NCBI RefSeq assembly: GCF_000734895.2
Contig: NZ_CP011382.1
Span: forward strand, 4,380,700-4,444,699
DNA from: Calothrix sp. 336/3
GTDB lineage: Bacteria; Cyanobacteriota; Cyanobacteriia; Cyanobacteriales; Nostocaceae
DNA length: 64,000 nucleotides
Reading direction: 5' to 3'
Part shown: in pieces, positions 1 through 8,830 of the stretch
How positions within the stretch are numbered: position 1 is the first letter of the stretch
How the letters are laid out: each line of letters opens with the position of its first letter
Made by a program: the position numbers and the translations under genes
Notes under the pieces: model-generated
What the model was told of the DNA's origin: nothing
Seen by the model: the letters and a program-made list of their open reading frames with translations, nothing else
Database searches by the model: none

Positions 1-738
1 GAAAACGTAGATGAATAAGTCCAGTACAGGACTCAACAAAATTAAACTTGTAGCAACAACTGACCCAAACAACACCCACCAAGGTTTGGCTTTCCCACAC
101 AATTGGTAGATAAAGTAATAAGCAGCAAAGGCGATATAGGTAGCTACTATTACTTGATTGGCTTGGGGTCTGCCAACGGTAGCAAACATTAATACTACAA
201 AGACTACAGTCAGAATACCAGGAATCAGATAAGCCTTACGGGTTAAATCTTTACCCGTGGAGATAATTGGAAATAGCTGTGTAAAACTTACGGAGTCTGG
301 TAGGTTTGGTGACTGATAATTAGCCCCAGGCAAAGCTGAACCCACGGGAGGGTTGAGGACAGTTGCTTGGTGATTAACTTCGTACTCAAAGAGAAATTCT
401 GGACCGTCTGCACCCAAAGAAATGCGATCGCCTGCGACTAACTCCTGACAACTTTGTAACCTTTGTCCATTTAAATATGTGCCATTTGCGCTATTTAAAT
501 CACAAATCACCCAACTGGATTCACTTTCGACTATCCCTGATATGGGACGAACTACCGCATGACGACGAGAGACCATCCGATACATCATGGGGTCTAAGAC
601 AACTTGACAGCTGGGGTCACGTCCAATTACTACTTCTTTACTGGAGAACAGCGTATGACGGGAATCCCCGTGAAATGCCGTTCCATTACCAGACACTAGC
701 CGCAAATAGGCATTCTGTCTTTTGTTATTGCCGGTCAT
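1..738 (-). CDS. FHA-domain membrane protein (C-terminus cut by window edge)
   Basis: The frame is open from an ATG at 738 to the left edge, giving 246 visible residues. Residues ~20-110 form a forkhead-associated domain, which binds phosphothreonine. The hallmarks are visible: a GRDPSC strand, SRRHA, and a DLNSANGTYLNG segment. A linker follows, then hydrophobic segments from about residue 175 (IPGILTVVFVVLMFAT and further stretches), so this is probably a cytosolic FHA sensor anchored in a membrane. The partner kinase cannot be identified here. It is co-oriented with narM but separated from it by ~180 bp. The C-terminus and total length are unknown. Domain confidence is high; function is inferred only. 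Confidence 0.85.
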   Translation of the reverse strand, partial: MTGNNKRQNAYLRLVSGNGTAFHGDSRHTLFSSKEVVIGRDPSCQVVLDPMMYRMVSRRHAVVRPISGIVESESSWVICDLNSANGTYLNGQRLQSCQELVAGDRISLGADGPEFLFEYEVNHQATVLNPPVGSALPGANYQSPNLPDSVSFTQLFPIISTGKDLTRKAYLIPGILTVVFVVLMFATVGRPQANQVIVATYIAFAAYYFIYQLCGKAKPWWVLFGSVVATSLILLSPVLDLFIYVF

Positions 739-915
739 CGAGTTGCAGGGTATTGCTAAACGATTGCTGAAATGTATCTGGCAGTAGGACTAAAACCCTA
801 GCCATATCCACAACAGGATTGCTAAATACAATATAGCTTCACTGCTTCCCAAGAGATGATAAAATTACCAAAATCAAAGGGATGAAAGCTAAACTGTAAG
901 CTCTATAAGCTTCTG

Positions 916-1377
916 TTAATCATGGGAACTGAGATTAAATTCGGCGATCGCCCTAGGAAAATTCCGATTTTCATGTCCGGAGCGACTTAATTTAATTAAA
1001 GCAAAACGTTGCAGGGGGGAAAGTTGCTGCCATTGGGTACTGCTGATAGTGACTCCGAATTCACCTGCTTGAGTTTGAACGGTTTCTGGTATGTTATGGG
1101 CATCCATCCAAGGTGGTTTGGGGTCAATTGCCAATTCTCCCACAGCTTTACCTGTACGCTGTAAAATCAAATCTTGGATATGTTGGCGATAAATAAGTAC
1201 TTCTCTATCCGTGGTACAGGGTAATTCTACAAGTTGCTCCCGCTCTGTCTGAGTTAGTTGGTTCCAGTCTGAGAGTTTCAGCTTAATTCCACAGGTATCT
1301 AGATGACAGCGCACCTGCATAGGAATGCATCGTAGGGAGTCAATAAAATCTGCTTCAAATTGAAAAAATTCTGCCAT
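916..1377 (-). CDS. narM: NarM, nitrate reductase maturation/associated protein
   Basis: The 153-residue product matches the cyanobacterial nitrate reductase-associated family. It has the characteristic FFQFEADFIDSLRCIPM opening and the DTCGIKLKL segment. In Synechococcus, NarM is needed for active NarB nitrate reductase, probably in cofactor insertion or assembly. No membrane segment or signal peptide is visible, so it should be cytosolic. I chose the ATG at 1377 because family members begin right before the FFxFEADF block; an in-frame ATG at 1410 would add 11 residues. Neither start has a clear Shine-Dalgarno. It lies downstream of narB on the same strand, with a PsiE-type gene in between, which fits a role with NarB. 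Confidence 0.88.
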   Translation of the reverse strand: MAEFFQFEADFIDSLRCIPMQVRCHLDTCGIKLKLSDWNQLTQTEREQLVELPCTTDREVLIYRQHIQDLILQRTGKAVGELAIDPKPPWMDAHNIPETVQTQAGEFGVTISSTQWQQLSPLQRFALIKLSRSGHENRNFPRAIAEFNLSSHD

Positions 1378-1459
1378 AGTTGAAAAACTATCACAGCCAA
1401 GGGTGAACATTTATATGTTTGGATATATTGTCCCATTATTGGCTGTTTTGTTACCGAAA

Positions 1460-1963
1460 TTAATGGTATTTTGCCCCATTATTACGAATAATTAGATAAC
1501 TAATAGAAAGTGCCAAAACTGCAATCCCTAAGCCAATAATATCTATACCTGTAACTTTTTCCAAATCCAGAATAATAATTTTCCGAGCAACGGCAATTAG
1601 AGAAGTGACAATAACTAGTTCTACCTGAAGGACGTGTTTTTTCAAGTAACCAGTAATATTTTCCAGGATTTCCAGGGCAATTAAAATATTTAAGAATAAG
1701 CCAAATATTTTGAATAGGGTTTTATTAAAAGAGCCGTAGGGAGTAGTAAATAATTCACGGAACAGAAACACACATAAATCTGCGATCGCCACAAAAATTA
1801 CTATCAACATTAAGACAGCAAGAACTTTAGAGACTACCACCTCAATATTTTCAATGAGGTGCATAAAATTCTCGTCTTTACCGGTTTCTCTGAATTGTTT
1901 AAATAGTCTCCGCATCCCTTGCCTCAATGTATAGCCTAAAAAGTAAATACTGAAGACCAGCAC
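1460..1963 (-). CDS. PsiE-family integral membrane protein
   Basis: The 167-residue protein has about four hydrophobic segments (around residues 40-70, 85-105, 112-130 and 140-160) and the family block LEILENITGYLKKHVLQVELVIVTSLIAV split across two helices. This matches the phosphate-starvation-inducible PsiE family, whose biochemical role is unknown. It lies between narB and narM on the same strand, 241 bp after narB and 82 bp before narM, so it could be transcribed with the nitrate genes. A short hairpin (GTGACT/AGTCAC, 2074-2090) lies upstream. No link to nitrate is demonstrated by the sequence; position is the only hint. Confidence 0.75.
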   Translation of the reverse strand: MLVFSIYFLGYTLRQGMRRLFKQFRETGKDENFMHLIENIEVVVSKVLAVLMLIVIFVAIADLCVFLFRELFTTPYGSFNKTLFKIFGLFLNILIALEILENITGYLKKHVLQVELVIVTSLIAVARKIIILDLEKVTGIDIIGLGIAVLALSISYLIIRNNGAKYH

Positions 1964-2205
1964 AGACCAATTTTCAGAGTAAACTCTGGGCTGTAATGGT
2001 GAATGTGTTCCATCAGACTGATGTCAGCAAGAACAGAAAATCCCCTATTCCTGCTACCATCGGCTTTTCCAAGGTGACTTGATGAGTCACTGGATAGGTT
2101 GGAGGTAATTTTTACTTCAGTCTACCTTTATCGGTGACAAGGAAACAATTGTGATTTTTCTATTGATTACCGCGAGAGAAAATTATGATTGGGTATCACT
2201 GCCCA

Positions 2206-4380
2206 TCATTTTGTGATATCCATTTCATACAGACGTTCCATCGGAATATCTCTACCTGAGGTTTGCGAAGAATTTAATGTTATGGGTAATACCTGTACAG
2301 CACAGGCTTTGAGTTCCGGTTGCTGGGAGTCTGGACAAGACTCTGCATGGGTTAGGGCATTTGCCTCGGCATTATCTGCCCAAATAAAACCCCAGTGCAT
2401 AGGGATAAATAGAACACCAGGAGTAATTGCCGCAGTCACCTTAGCGATTAATTTGGCTTGACCACGACGCGATCGCATCTCTACCCAATCCCCATGATTG
2501 ATTCCTAACTTTTTGGCATCACGGGGATGAATTTCTAGAAAGGGTTCCGGGTGCATTTTTTGGATTTTATCAATTCTCCCGGTACGGGTGAGGGTGTGCC
2601 AATGCCCGTAGACGCGCCCCGTAGTTAAAATGAAGGGATAATCGGGGTCGGGTGGTTCTGCCAGTCCACGGGAGTGGTAAGCTGCAAATCTGGCTCGACC
2701 GTCGGGGGTATGGAACCGTAAATCTGTGTATAAACGTTGGGAATCGAGATGTTGACTTTGAGGATTAGACCATTGTTGGGGACTTTTGCTAAGTAATTCA
2801 TGGCTGAACCCTGACATATCACAGGGACGCTTACTAGTTAATTGCACGAACTCTGCATAGACTTCTGCGGAATTGCGAAAAGCAAATTTTTCCTCAAAAC
2901 CGAGTCTACGTCCCACCTCGGCGAAAATTTCCCAATCGGCTTTTGCTTCCCCTGGTGCATCACGAAAAGCAGGAGAAAGTGTCACCATCCGCTCAGAATT
3001 AGTCATCACCCCAGTTTTCTCACCCCATTGTGCCCCAGGTAGTAGGATATGGGCATAGGTTGACGTTTCCGTGGGATAGTAAGCATCTTGGTAAATTGTC
3101 AAGGGCGATCGCCCCAAAGCTGCCTTGGTTCTTTCCAAATCTGGCATACTGACAGCTGGGTTAGTCGCAGCAATCCATAATAAGCCGATGTTTCCCCGCT
3201 CTAACTCCGTAATCATCTCCCAAGCTGTTAAACCCGGTTCTGGAGAAATTTTTCCCGGTGGTAAACCCCAAAATGCCTCCACCTCGGCTCGATGTTGGGG
3301 ATTTTTTACGGAGCGATAACCCGGTAATAAATGAGACAGCCCCCCAGCTTCCCTCCCTCCCATAGCATTCGGTTGTCCAGTTAAGGAAAAAGCACCTGCC
3401 CCCGGTTTACCGATTTGTCCTGTCATCAAATGCAGATTAATGATAGTTCTAACTTTGGCAGTTCCCTCGGTAGATTGATTTACCCCCATCGACCACAGAG
3501 ACAAAACTCGTTGAGAATCTGCCCAATATCGAGCCGCCGTTTCCAAGTCTTCCTGGGAAATTCCGCAGCGTTGCGCTACTACCTGGGGAGAATAATGACG
3601 AATCACCTCTGCATAGGCAGAAAAATTACTGGTGCAATCATCAATAAACCCCATATCAATACATCCCCACCGTAGCAACAGATGGGCAATGCCATTTAAC
3701 AAATCAATATCCGTACCTGGACGGATGGCTAAATGTAAATCTGCTACTTCCGCAGTGGGTGTACGTCGTGGGTCAACTACAATTAATTTGACGTGGGGAT
3801 TTCTGCGGTGATATTTTTCTAAGCGATTAAAAATAATTGGGTGACATTCGGCAGTATTGGTACCAATTAAAAAAGCACAATCGGTAATTTCCAAGTCATC
3901 ATAACAGCAAGGTGGACCATCAGCCCCGAAACTTTGAATATATCCCGACACAGCAGAAGACATACATAAACGGGAGTTAGCATCAAAATTATTTGTTCCC
4001 AGACAACCCTTAATCAATTTCTGGGCAATGTAATAATCTTCTGTTTGGAACTGACCGGAACCATACATACATATAGCTTGTGTTCCTTGCTGCTGAATTA
4101 CCTGGTGAATACGCTGAACTATGAAATTCAATGCTTCATCCCAACTTACCTGCCGGAACTCTTGGTCAAGACTTTCCCGCATCATGGGATACAGTAGACG
4201 GTCTTTATCTAGGGACTCAGTAACCGTTGCTCCTTTGACACATACCATCCCCTGACTTGATGGGTGCGATTTGTCACCCCGTACTCGCCAAGTTCCTGTA
4301 CCTGATTGTGCAGGGGGAGATACTTCCAAACCACAACCAACACCACAATAGGGACACACTGTTTTGGTAGATTCTGTCAT
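2206..4380 (-). CDS. narB: Ferredoxin-dependent assimilatory nitrate reductase
   Basis: NarB reduces nitrate to nitrite with electrons from ferredoxin, in the cytosol. The 724-residue product begins with a [4Fe-4S] motif (Cys9, Cys12, Cys16, Cys47), followed by the bis-MGD molybdopterin oxidoreductase fold. Cys139 in RLCMSSAV is the likely Mo ligand, and a molydopterin dinucleotide-binding domain occupies the last ~120 residues. I chose the ATG at 4380 because cyanobacterial NarB proteins start just before the CPYCGVGC motif. An upstream ATG at 4473 would add 31 residues encoded by low-complexity repeat DNA. It is the last gene of the nir operon, 171 bp after nrtD. Confidence 0.96.
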   Translation of the reverse strand: MTESTKTVCPYCGVGCGLEVSPPAQSGTGTWRVRGDKSHPSSQGMVCVKGATVTESLDKDRLLYPMMRESLDQEFRQVSWDEALNFIVQRIHQVIQQQGTQAICMYGSGQFQTEDYYIAQKLIKGCLGTNNFDANSRLCMSSAVSGYIQSFGADGPPCCYDDLEITDCAFLIGTNTAECHPIIFNRLEKYHRRNPHVKLIVVDPRRTPTAEVADLHLAIRPGTDIDLLNGIAHLLLRWGCIDMGFIDDCTSNFSAYAEVIRHYSPQVVAQRCGISQEDLETAARYWADSQRVLSLWSMGVNQSTEGTAKVRTIINLHLMTGQIGKPGAGAFSLTGQPNAMGGREAGGLSHLLPGYRSVKNPQHRAEVEAFWGLPPGKISPEPGLTAWEMITELERGNIGLLWIAATNPAVSMPDLERTKAALGRSPLTIYQDAYYPTETSTYAHILLPGAQWGEKTGVMTNSERMVTLSPAFRDAPGEAKADWEIFAEVGRRLGFEEKFAFRNSAEVYAEFVQLTSKRPCDMSGFSHELLSKSPQQWSNPQSQHLDSQRLYTDLRFHTPDGRARFAAYHSRGLAEPPDPDYPFILTTGRVYGHWHTLTRTGRIDKIQKMHPEPFLEIHPRDAKKLGINHGDWVEMRSRRGQAKLIAKVTAAITPGVLFIPMHWGFIWADNAEANALTHAESCPDSQQPELKACAVQVLPITLNSSQTSGRDIPMERLYEMDITK

Positions 4381-4403
4381 GATGAATTGGGTGATGGGGG
4401 ATG

Positions 4404-4445
4404 AGTAATGAGTAAGGAGTAGGAAGTAATGAGTAAGGAGTAGGG
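4404..4445. repeat. Two tandem 21-bp units in the nrtD-narB gap
   Basis: Two nearly identical 21-bp units built from AGTAATGAGTAAGGAGTAGG sit directly upstream of the chosen narB start. They belong to the purine-rich GAGTAAG/GGTAATA-type intergenic strings seen several times in this window (10162, 31213, 33064, 38957, 53194). The in-frame extension of narB through this repeat is why the longer start was rejected. Confidence 0.7.
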
Positions 4446-4551
4446 AGTGGGGAGTAATAAAGATAATCCCCATAAAGGACTTCCAGAAAATAAATTATCC
4501 AATTTACTCAGATTTGATTTTTCTGATACCCCTTGCTCCCCTACTTTCCCC

Positions 4552-5400
4552 TTAATCCTCTGGGTGAGCGCAGCGACGGTATAGAAAGTCGAGGGCGTAA
4601 TTGCGTAGTTCGTAGTATTGACTGTCTTCCATGATACGACGACGGTTGCGGGGACGACTGAAGGGAATATCTAAAATTTCACCGATGTGGGCAGAGGGAC
4701 CGTTAGTCATCATCACCAATCTATCGGCGAGGAAGAGAGCTTCATCAATATCGTGGGTAATCATTAATACGGTAACTTGATGCTCTCGCCAAATTTGCAG
4801 CAGTTCTTCTTGTAATTCTTCCTTGGTGATGGCATCCAGTGCGCCAAAGGGTTCATCGAGGATTAATACCTGGGGACGAATGGATAGAGCGCGGGCGATC
4901 GCTACCCGTTGTTTCATCCCTCCAGAAATCTGACTTGGCTTTTTATCCATTGCTTCCAAAAGCCCTACCATCCCCAAATTTTCCCGAACAATGGCGCGTT
5001 TTTCTGCTTCTGGTTTGCGGGGGAATACGGCATCGACGGCGGTATAAACGTTATCGAAGACACTCAACCAAGGCAGTAGGCAATAGTTCTGGAATACCAT
5101 CATTCGGTCGGGTCCTGGTTCCGTGATGGGCTGCCCCTGGAGTAAAACAACACCATCTGTTGGTTTGTTAAAGCCAGAAACCATGTTGAGCAGGGTTGAT
5201 TTGCCGCAACCAGAGTGACCGATCAGACAAACGAATTCTCCCTCACGAACTGTCAAGTTAACGCCATCAAGTACGGTATAGGGACCGTCTGCGGTGGGGT
5301 ATACTTTGTTGACTCCTTCAATTACTAGAAAATTGTCTGATTTTTGGGGTGAGGGGTAGAAGGTTTGGCTGGTGGGGCTATTGCCATTCATTGTCTGCAT
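4552..5400 (-). CDS. nrtD: NrtD, nitrate/nitrite ABC transporter ATP-binding subunit
   Basis: This 282-residue ATPase energises nitrate/nitrite import at the inner face of the cytoplasmic membrane. It has a Walker A (GHSGCGKST, ~residue 62), Q-loop (VFQNYCLLPW), signature ISGGMKQRVAIARAL, Walker B with LILDEPFGALD and the switch His in ITHDIDEAL. The tail ending NYALDFLYRRCAH is typical of NrtD/CmpD. It pairs with NrtC, encoded 51 bp upstream, to make an asymmetric ATPase dimer. Only NrtC carries a binding-protein-like domain. An ATG at 5391 is an equally possible start. Confidence 0.95.
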   Translation of the reverse strand: MQTMNGNSPTSQTFYPSPQKSDNFLVIEGVNKVYPTADGPYTVLDGVNLTVREGEFVCLIGHSGCGKSTLLNMVSGFNKPTDGVVLLQGQPITEPGPDRMMVFQNYCLLPWLSVFDNVYTAVDAVFPRKPEAEKRAIVRENLGMVGLLEAMDKKPSQISGGMKQRVAIARALSIRPQVLILDEPFGALDAITKEELQEELLQIWREHQVTVLMITHDIDEALFLADRLVMMTNGPSAHIGEILDIPFSRPRNRRRIMEDSQYYELRNYALDFLYRRCAHPED

Positions 5401-5451
5401 GGTTTTGAGGGTAAGGGGTAAGGGGAAATTGTATGGGTTGAGGAACTGGAA

Positions 5452-7431
5452 TTAGAAAAATACTTCTTCGACGCGGATTTGTCGCTTGATTTCTAGACTT
5501 TTCAAGTATTCCAGGGGTTCGGAGGGGTTAAAAGTTTTGCCGTCAAATAGGTGAATGGGGTTATCTTGTCCGATGTCCAGTAAGCCGAGACTACGAGCTG
5601 CTGCGCCAAAAATATCGGTGCGACAGACTCTTTCCATGACCTCTAGCCAGTTTTTCGGGAATGCAATTAAACCCCAACGAGCTAGCTGGGTGGTAATCCA
5701 GAGCATTTCTGTCCGGTCAGGATAATTAGTTTTATTGACATAGAACTGGTTATATGTATTGATTTGCGATAATTCCGTACCATCACCGCGATCGTAGGGG
5801 TCGATAAAACCGGGGCGAATATATTTGCTATCTATATTGAGGTATTCGGGACGGGCTAGGATTTCGGCAATTTCTCCCCGATTGCGGAAGTCATCGCAGT
5901 ATTCGCAAGCTTCCAGAATGGCTGTAACTAAAGCCTGGTGGGTTTGCGGATATTGTTGTGCCCAATCTTCTCGAACACCTAGGACTTTTTTCGGTTGCCC
6001 TGACCAAATTTCTGGGGCGCTGGCGGCAACAAATCCGGCTTCTTGATCGATGCTGAGGTAATTCCAAGGTTCTCCACCACAAAAACCGTCAATTTTGCCC
6101 TGTTGCAGGTATTCACAGACCTGGGTGGGTGGAACTATGGTAAAGGCAATATCTTGGTCGGGGTTGATACCCGCAGTGGCTAGCCAGTAACGCAAAATCA
6201 GATTTTGCATCGATGCGGAGTCTACAACACCGAGGGTATAAATTTTATCAGGGGAGGCAGCGATCGCCTGTTTTAATGTCTCTAAACTTGTCACCCCTGC
6301 ATGGTAAAGTTTTTTGCTAAAAATAATTGAGTTGGCGTTGCGGCAAAGGTTGAGGGCTGTAACTATGGGTACGGATGGTTTACCACCTGCTCCTAGGGTG
6401 AGGGTAATTGGCATACCTGCAACCATTTGGGCAGCATCTAACTTCCCGTTGGTAATATCTTCAGCAATTTCTGTCCAATTTTCAGCACGGGTAAGATTGA
6501 CTGATTCTAAACCGTGTCTGGCAAAGAAACCCTTTTCCTGGGCAATAATTAGGGGTGCGGAATCGGTGAGGGGGACAAAAGCTAGATTGATATGGGTTTT
6601 TTCTAAGGTGCTGTTATTAACAGTTGCAGAGATGGGGGATTGACGTTTTTTAGCTTGTTTCTGCTGGTTGAGAAAGTAAATCATCTCATTGCGCAGCTCA
6701 TAGTAGTTAGGATGCTTAACTACTTCTAAACGTTGTCGGGGACGGGGTATGGGTACGTCTATTATCTGCCCAATGTGCGCTTCTGGACCGTTGGTGAGCA
6801 TAACAATGCGATCGCTCAACAATAATGCTTCGTCCACATCGTGAGTCACCATTACACAGGTAACTTCATGCTGGTTACAAATTTTCATTAACTGTTCTTG
6901 CAAACTGCCCCTAGTTAATGCATCTAGCGCGCCAAAGGGTTCATCGAGGAGTAATAATTTCGGACGTGTTGCCAAAGCGCGGGCGATCGCCACCCGTTGT
7001 TTCATTCCCCCGGATAATTCCCTTGGCAGTTTTTTGGCAGCGTTACGTAACCCTACCATATCAATATGTTGCTGAATAATTTCCTGGCGATCGCCCTTGG
7101 ATTGATGCTGATACACTTCATCGACACTGAGGGCAATATTTTCCCAAACCGTTAACCAAGGTAAGAGGGAATAATTCTGAAATACTACCATTCGGTCAGG
7201 ACCAGGTTCCCTAACTTCCCTTCCTTCCAAGGTGACACCACCGATACTAGCTTGATCTAAACCAGCAATAATATTCAGCAGGGTAGACTTACCACAACCA
7301 GAATGTCCAATCAGAGAAATAAATTCTCCCTTGCGGATTTTTAATTCAATATTTTTTAAAGCAATATATTTCCCACCATTGGGTAAGTTAAATATCCGGT
7401 CAACGTGGTCAACTTCAACAAAAGTTTTCAT
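5452..7431 (-). CDS. nrtC: NrtC, ATPase fused to a NrtA-like substrate-sensing domain
   Basis: The 659-residue protein is a fusion. Residues ~1-255 are an ABC ATPase (Walker A GHSGCGKST, signature LSGGMKQRVAIARAL, Walker B LLLLDEPFGALD). After a basic linker, residues ~280-650 resemble the NrtA binding protein (LAFVPLTDSAPLIIAQEKGFFARHG). In Synechococcus the C-terminal domain of NrtC mediates ammonium-promoted inhibition of uptake, so this is the likely regulatory subunit. It lacks a signal peptide, so the binding-protein-like part stays in the cytosol. It is followed by nrtD and preceded by a 186-bp gap containing a palindromic repeat element. Confidence 0.96.
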   Translation of the reverse strand: MKTFVEVDHVDRIFNLPNGGKYIALKNIELKIRKGEFISLIGHSGCGKSTLLNIIAGLDQASIGGVTLEGREVREPGPDRMVVFQNYSLLPWLTVWENIALSVDEVYQHQSKGDRQEIIQQHIDMVGLRNAAKKLPRELSGGMKQRVAIARALATRPKLLLLDEPFGALDALTRGSLQEQLMKICNQHEVTCVMVTHDVDEALLLSDRIVMLTNGPEAHIGQIIDVPIPRPRQRLEVVKHPNYYELRNEMIYFLNQQKQAKKRQSPISATVNNSTLEKTHINLAFVPLTDSAPLIIAQEKGFFARHGLESVNLTRAENWTEIAEDITNGKLDAAQMVAGMPITLTLGAGGKPSVPIVTALNLCRNANSIIFSKKLYHAGVTSLETLKQAIAASPDKIYTLGVVDSASMQNLILRYWLATAGINPDQDIAFTIVPPTQVCEYLQQGKIDGFCGGEPWNYLSIDQEAGFVAASAPEIWSGQPKKVLGVREDWAQQYPQTHQALVTAILEACEYCDDFRNRGEIAEILARPEYLNIDSKYIRPGFIDPYDRGDGTELSQINTYNQFYVNKTNYPDRTEMLWITTQLARWGLIAFPKNWLEVMERVCRTDIFGAAARSLGLLDIGQDNPIHLFDGKTFNPSEPLEYLKSLEIKRQIRVEEVFF

Positions 7432-7467
7432 GGGTAAGTTTTCCTGGTGTGTCGAGATTGGAGATAT

Positions 7468-7582
7468 GAAATTTTCCGACTCTGATGAAGTACAGAAGAA
7501 CCCCTCCCCAACCCTCCCCGCTAGCAGGGAGGGTGCCCGATAGGGCGGGTGGGGTGTATTCTATATGATTGGGAAACGCTTT
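7468..7582. repeat. MITE-like palindromic repeat, copy 1 (inside the nir operon)
   Basis: A GC-rich core (AACCCCTCCCC...GGAGGGTGCCCGATAGGGCGGG, ~7499-7552) is flanked by AT-rich arms. The right arm ends GGGAAACGCT and the left arm begins around TTTTCCGACTC, forming an imperfect inverted repeat. It is closely similar to the copy at 44994-45109. The core is shared with a third copy at 12742-12868. It lies between nrtB and nrtC and so would be transcribed in the operon mRNA, where it could fold into a strong hairpin. No ORF is present; it is presumably mobilised in trans. Confidence 0.7.
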
Positions 7583-7617
7583 ATGAGATTTTCCTAGTTC
7601 AAGAATCAAATTTGTAA

Positions 7618-8460
7618 CTATTTTTGCTCTTCTGGGACAATTTTCCGGGAAACAAAACCTACCAATCTATCTAACATCAGACCCACCAGACCGACATATA
7701 CTAAAGCCAGAATAATTTCACTCAAGTTGGTTTCTGTCGTTGTGTTATAAGCATCCCAAATAAAAGAACCAATACCCACACCTCCCACTAACATTTCTGC
7801 CGCAACAATTGCGAGCCAGGATAACCCAATGCCAATCCTTAAGCCAGTAAATATATAAGGAACAGTTGCCGGAAAGACAATCTTGTAAAAATACTTTAAA
7901 CCCCGTAATTTCAAAACCTTAGCCACATTAATATAATCTTGGGGTATTTGTTGCACACCCACAGTTGTATTAATCAGAATGGGCCAAATTGAAGTGATGA
8001 AAATTACGAAAATCGCGGAAGGATTAGCTTGCTGAAATGCGGCGAGGGAAATGGGCAACCATGCTAAGGGTGGAACCGTACGCAAAACTTGGAATATGGG
8101 GTCTACAGCGTTATAGACAATGGGATTCACGCCTACAAGAATACCTAAAGTAATTCCCACAACTGCCGATAGAGAAAACCCTAAACCAACTCGACCTAAA
8201 CTACTTAATATCTGCCACCCTAAACCTTTATCATTTTCTCCATTATCAAAAAAAGGATTAATTATAAAAGGATTCCAAGTTTCGCTAATTGTTTCAATTG
8301 GTCCTGGTAACTTAAAGCCAGGATTTAAACAAAGTAATTGCCAAACTAAGAGAAAAATTCCTAGGGCTACCAATGGTGGTATGACTTTTTTCGTCACAAA
8401 ATTCGAGATATTCTTCCGAGCTTTATTTCTAATAGCACGACTCCCCAAGGTAGCAGCCAT
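7618..8460 (-). CDS. nrtB: NrtB, nitrate/nitrite ABC transporter permease
   Basis: This 280-residue integral membrane protein belongs to the BPD/NrtB permease family. Its hydrophobic segments include residues ~30-50, ~95-120, ~140-160 and ~205-265. The EAA-loop region (KVLKLRGLKYFYKIVFPATVPYIFTGLR, split here for length) contacts the ATPases. It forms the translocation path for nitrate/nitrite from the NrtA lipoprotein, working with NrtC and NrtD. It is 370 bp downstream of nrtA, an unusually large gap within an operon. The paralogue cmpB (53358-54194) has the same layout. Confidence 0.95.
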   Translation of the reverse strand: MAATLGSRAIRNKARKNISNFVTKKVIPPLVALGIFLLVWQLLCLNPGFKLPGPIETISETWNPFIINPFFDNGENDKGLGWQILSSLGRVGLGFSLSAVVGITLGILVGVNPIVYNAVDPIFQVLRTVPPLAWLPISLAAFQQANPSAIFVIFITSIWPILINTTVGVQQIPQDYINVAKVLKLRGLKYFYKIVFPATVPYIFTGLRIGIGLSWLAIVAAEMLVGGVGIGSFIWDAYNTTTETNLSEIILALVYVGLVGLMLDRLVGFVSRKIVPEEQK

Positions 8461-8830
8461 TTATGATTTTCTCCCCTCAAAATATTGGTAGTTATGATGA
8501 AAATTTTCGCATCGAGATAAGATTTCTAAATTATTTGTGAGTAATCATCTCTGCGATTTTTCAGATGTTGTTTGAGAATGGTCTTTCCTCTGTCATTTTG
8601 CTTCTGCGGTTTTCCCTAGGTTCTACGTACGATTTATCGCAGAGTTACATCCTGCTATACCCAAAACCCTAGATTCTTTCCTTCACTACAAGATACCTTC
8701 TCAAATCCAACATCTTCCCAGAGCATTCGAGGTTATACACACCGCGAATTGTCACAAATCAGATAGCATTGTTTGATTCTTGAGATGACAGTGAGATAAA
8801 TACTTATCCCACTCGTCATAAATAATATAT
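8461..8830. other. 370-bp nrtA-nrtB intergenic region with two inverted repeats
   Basis: No gene is visible. Two structures are. One is a strong hairpin next to the nrtA stop (separate entry). The other is a 9-bp perfect inverted repeat, CTCTGCGAT (8549-8557) against ATCGCAGAG (8636-8644), enclosing 78 nt that contain further CTCTG/CTTCTGCGG-like strings. The latter look like remnants of an interspersed repeat. The gap may reduce expression of nrtB relative to nrtA. Confidence 0.5.
8786..8818 (-). terminator. Stem-loop just downstream of nrtA (processing/stabilising hairpin)
   Basis: On the minus strand TGACGAGTGGGATAAG pairs with TTATCTCACTGTCA with only small bulges, starting 12 nt after the nrtA stop. 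There is no clean T-run, so it is more likely an mRNA-stabilising or partially terminating hairpin than a full terminator. That would fit higher synthesis of the binding protein than of the permease. Confidence 0.5.

Noticed and set aside
4381..4473. Longer narB start adding 31 residues
   Set aside because: The extension is encoded by the AGTAATGAGTAAGG repeat and is unlike NarB N-termini; the ATG at 4380 is preferred.
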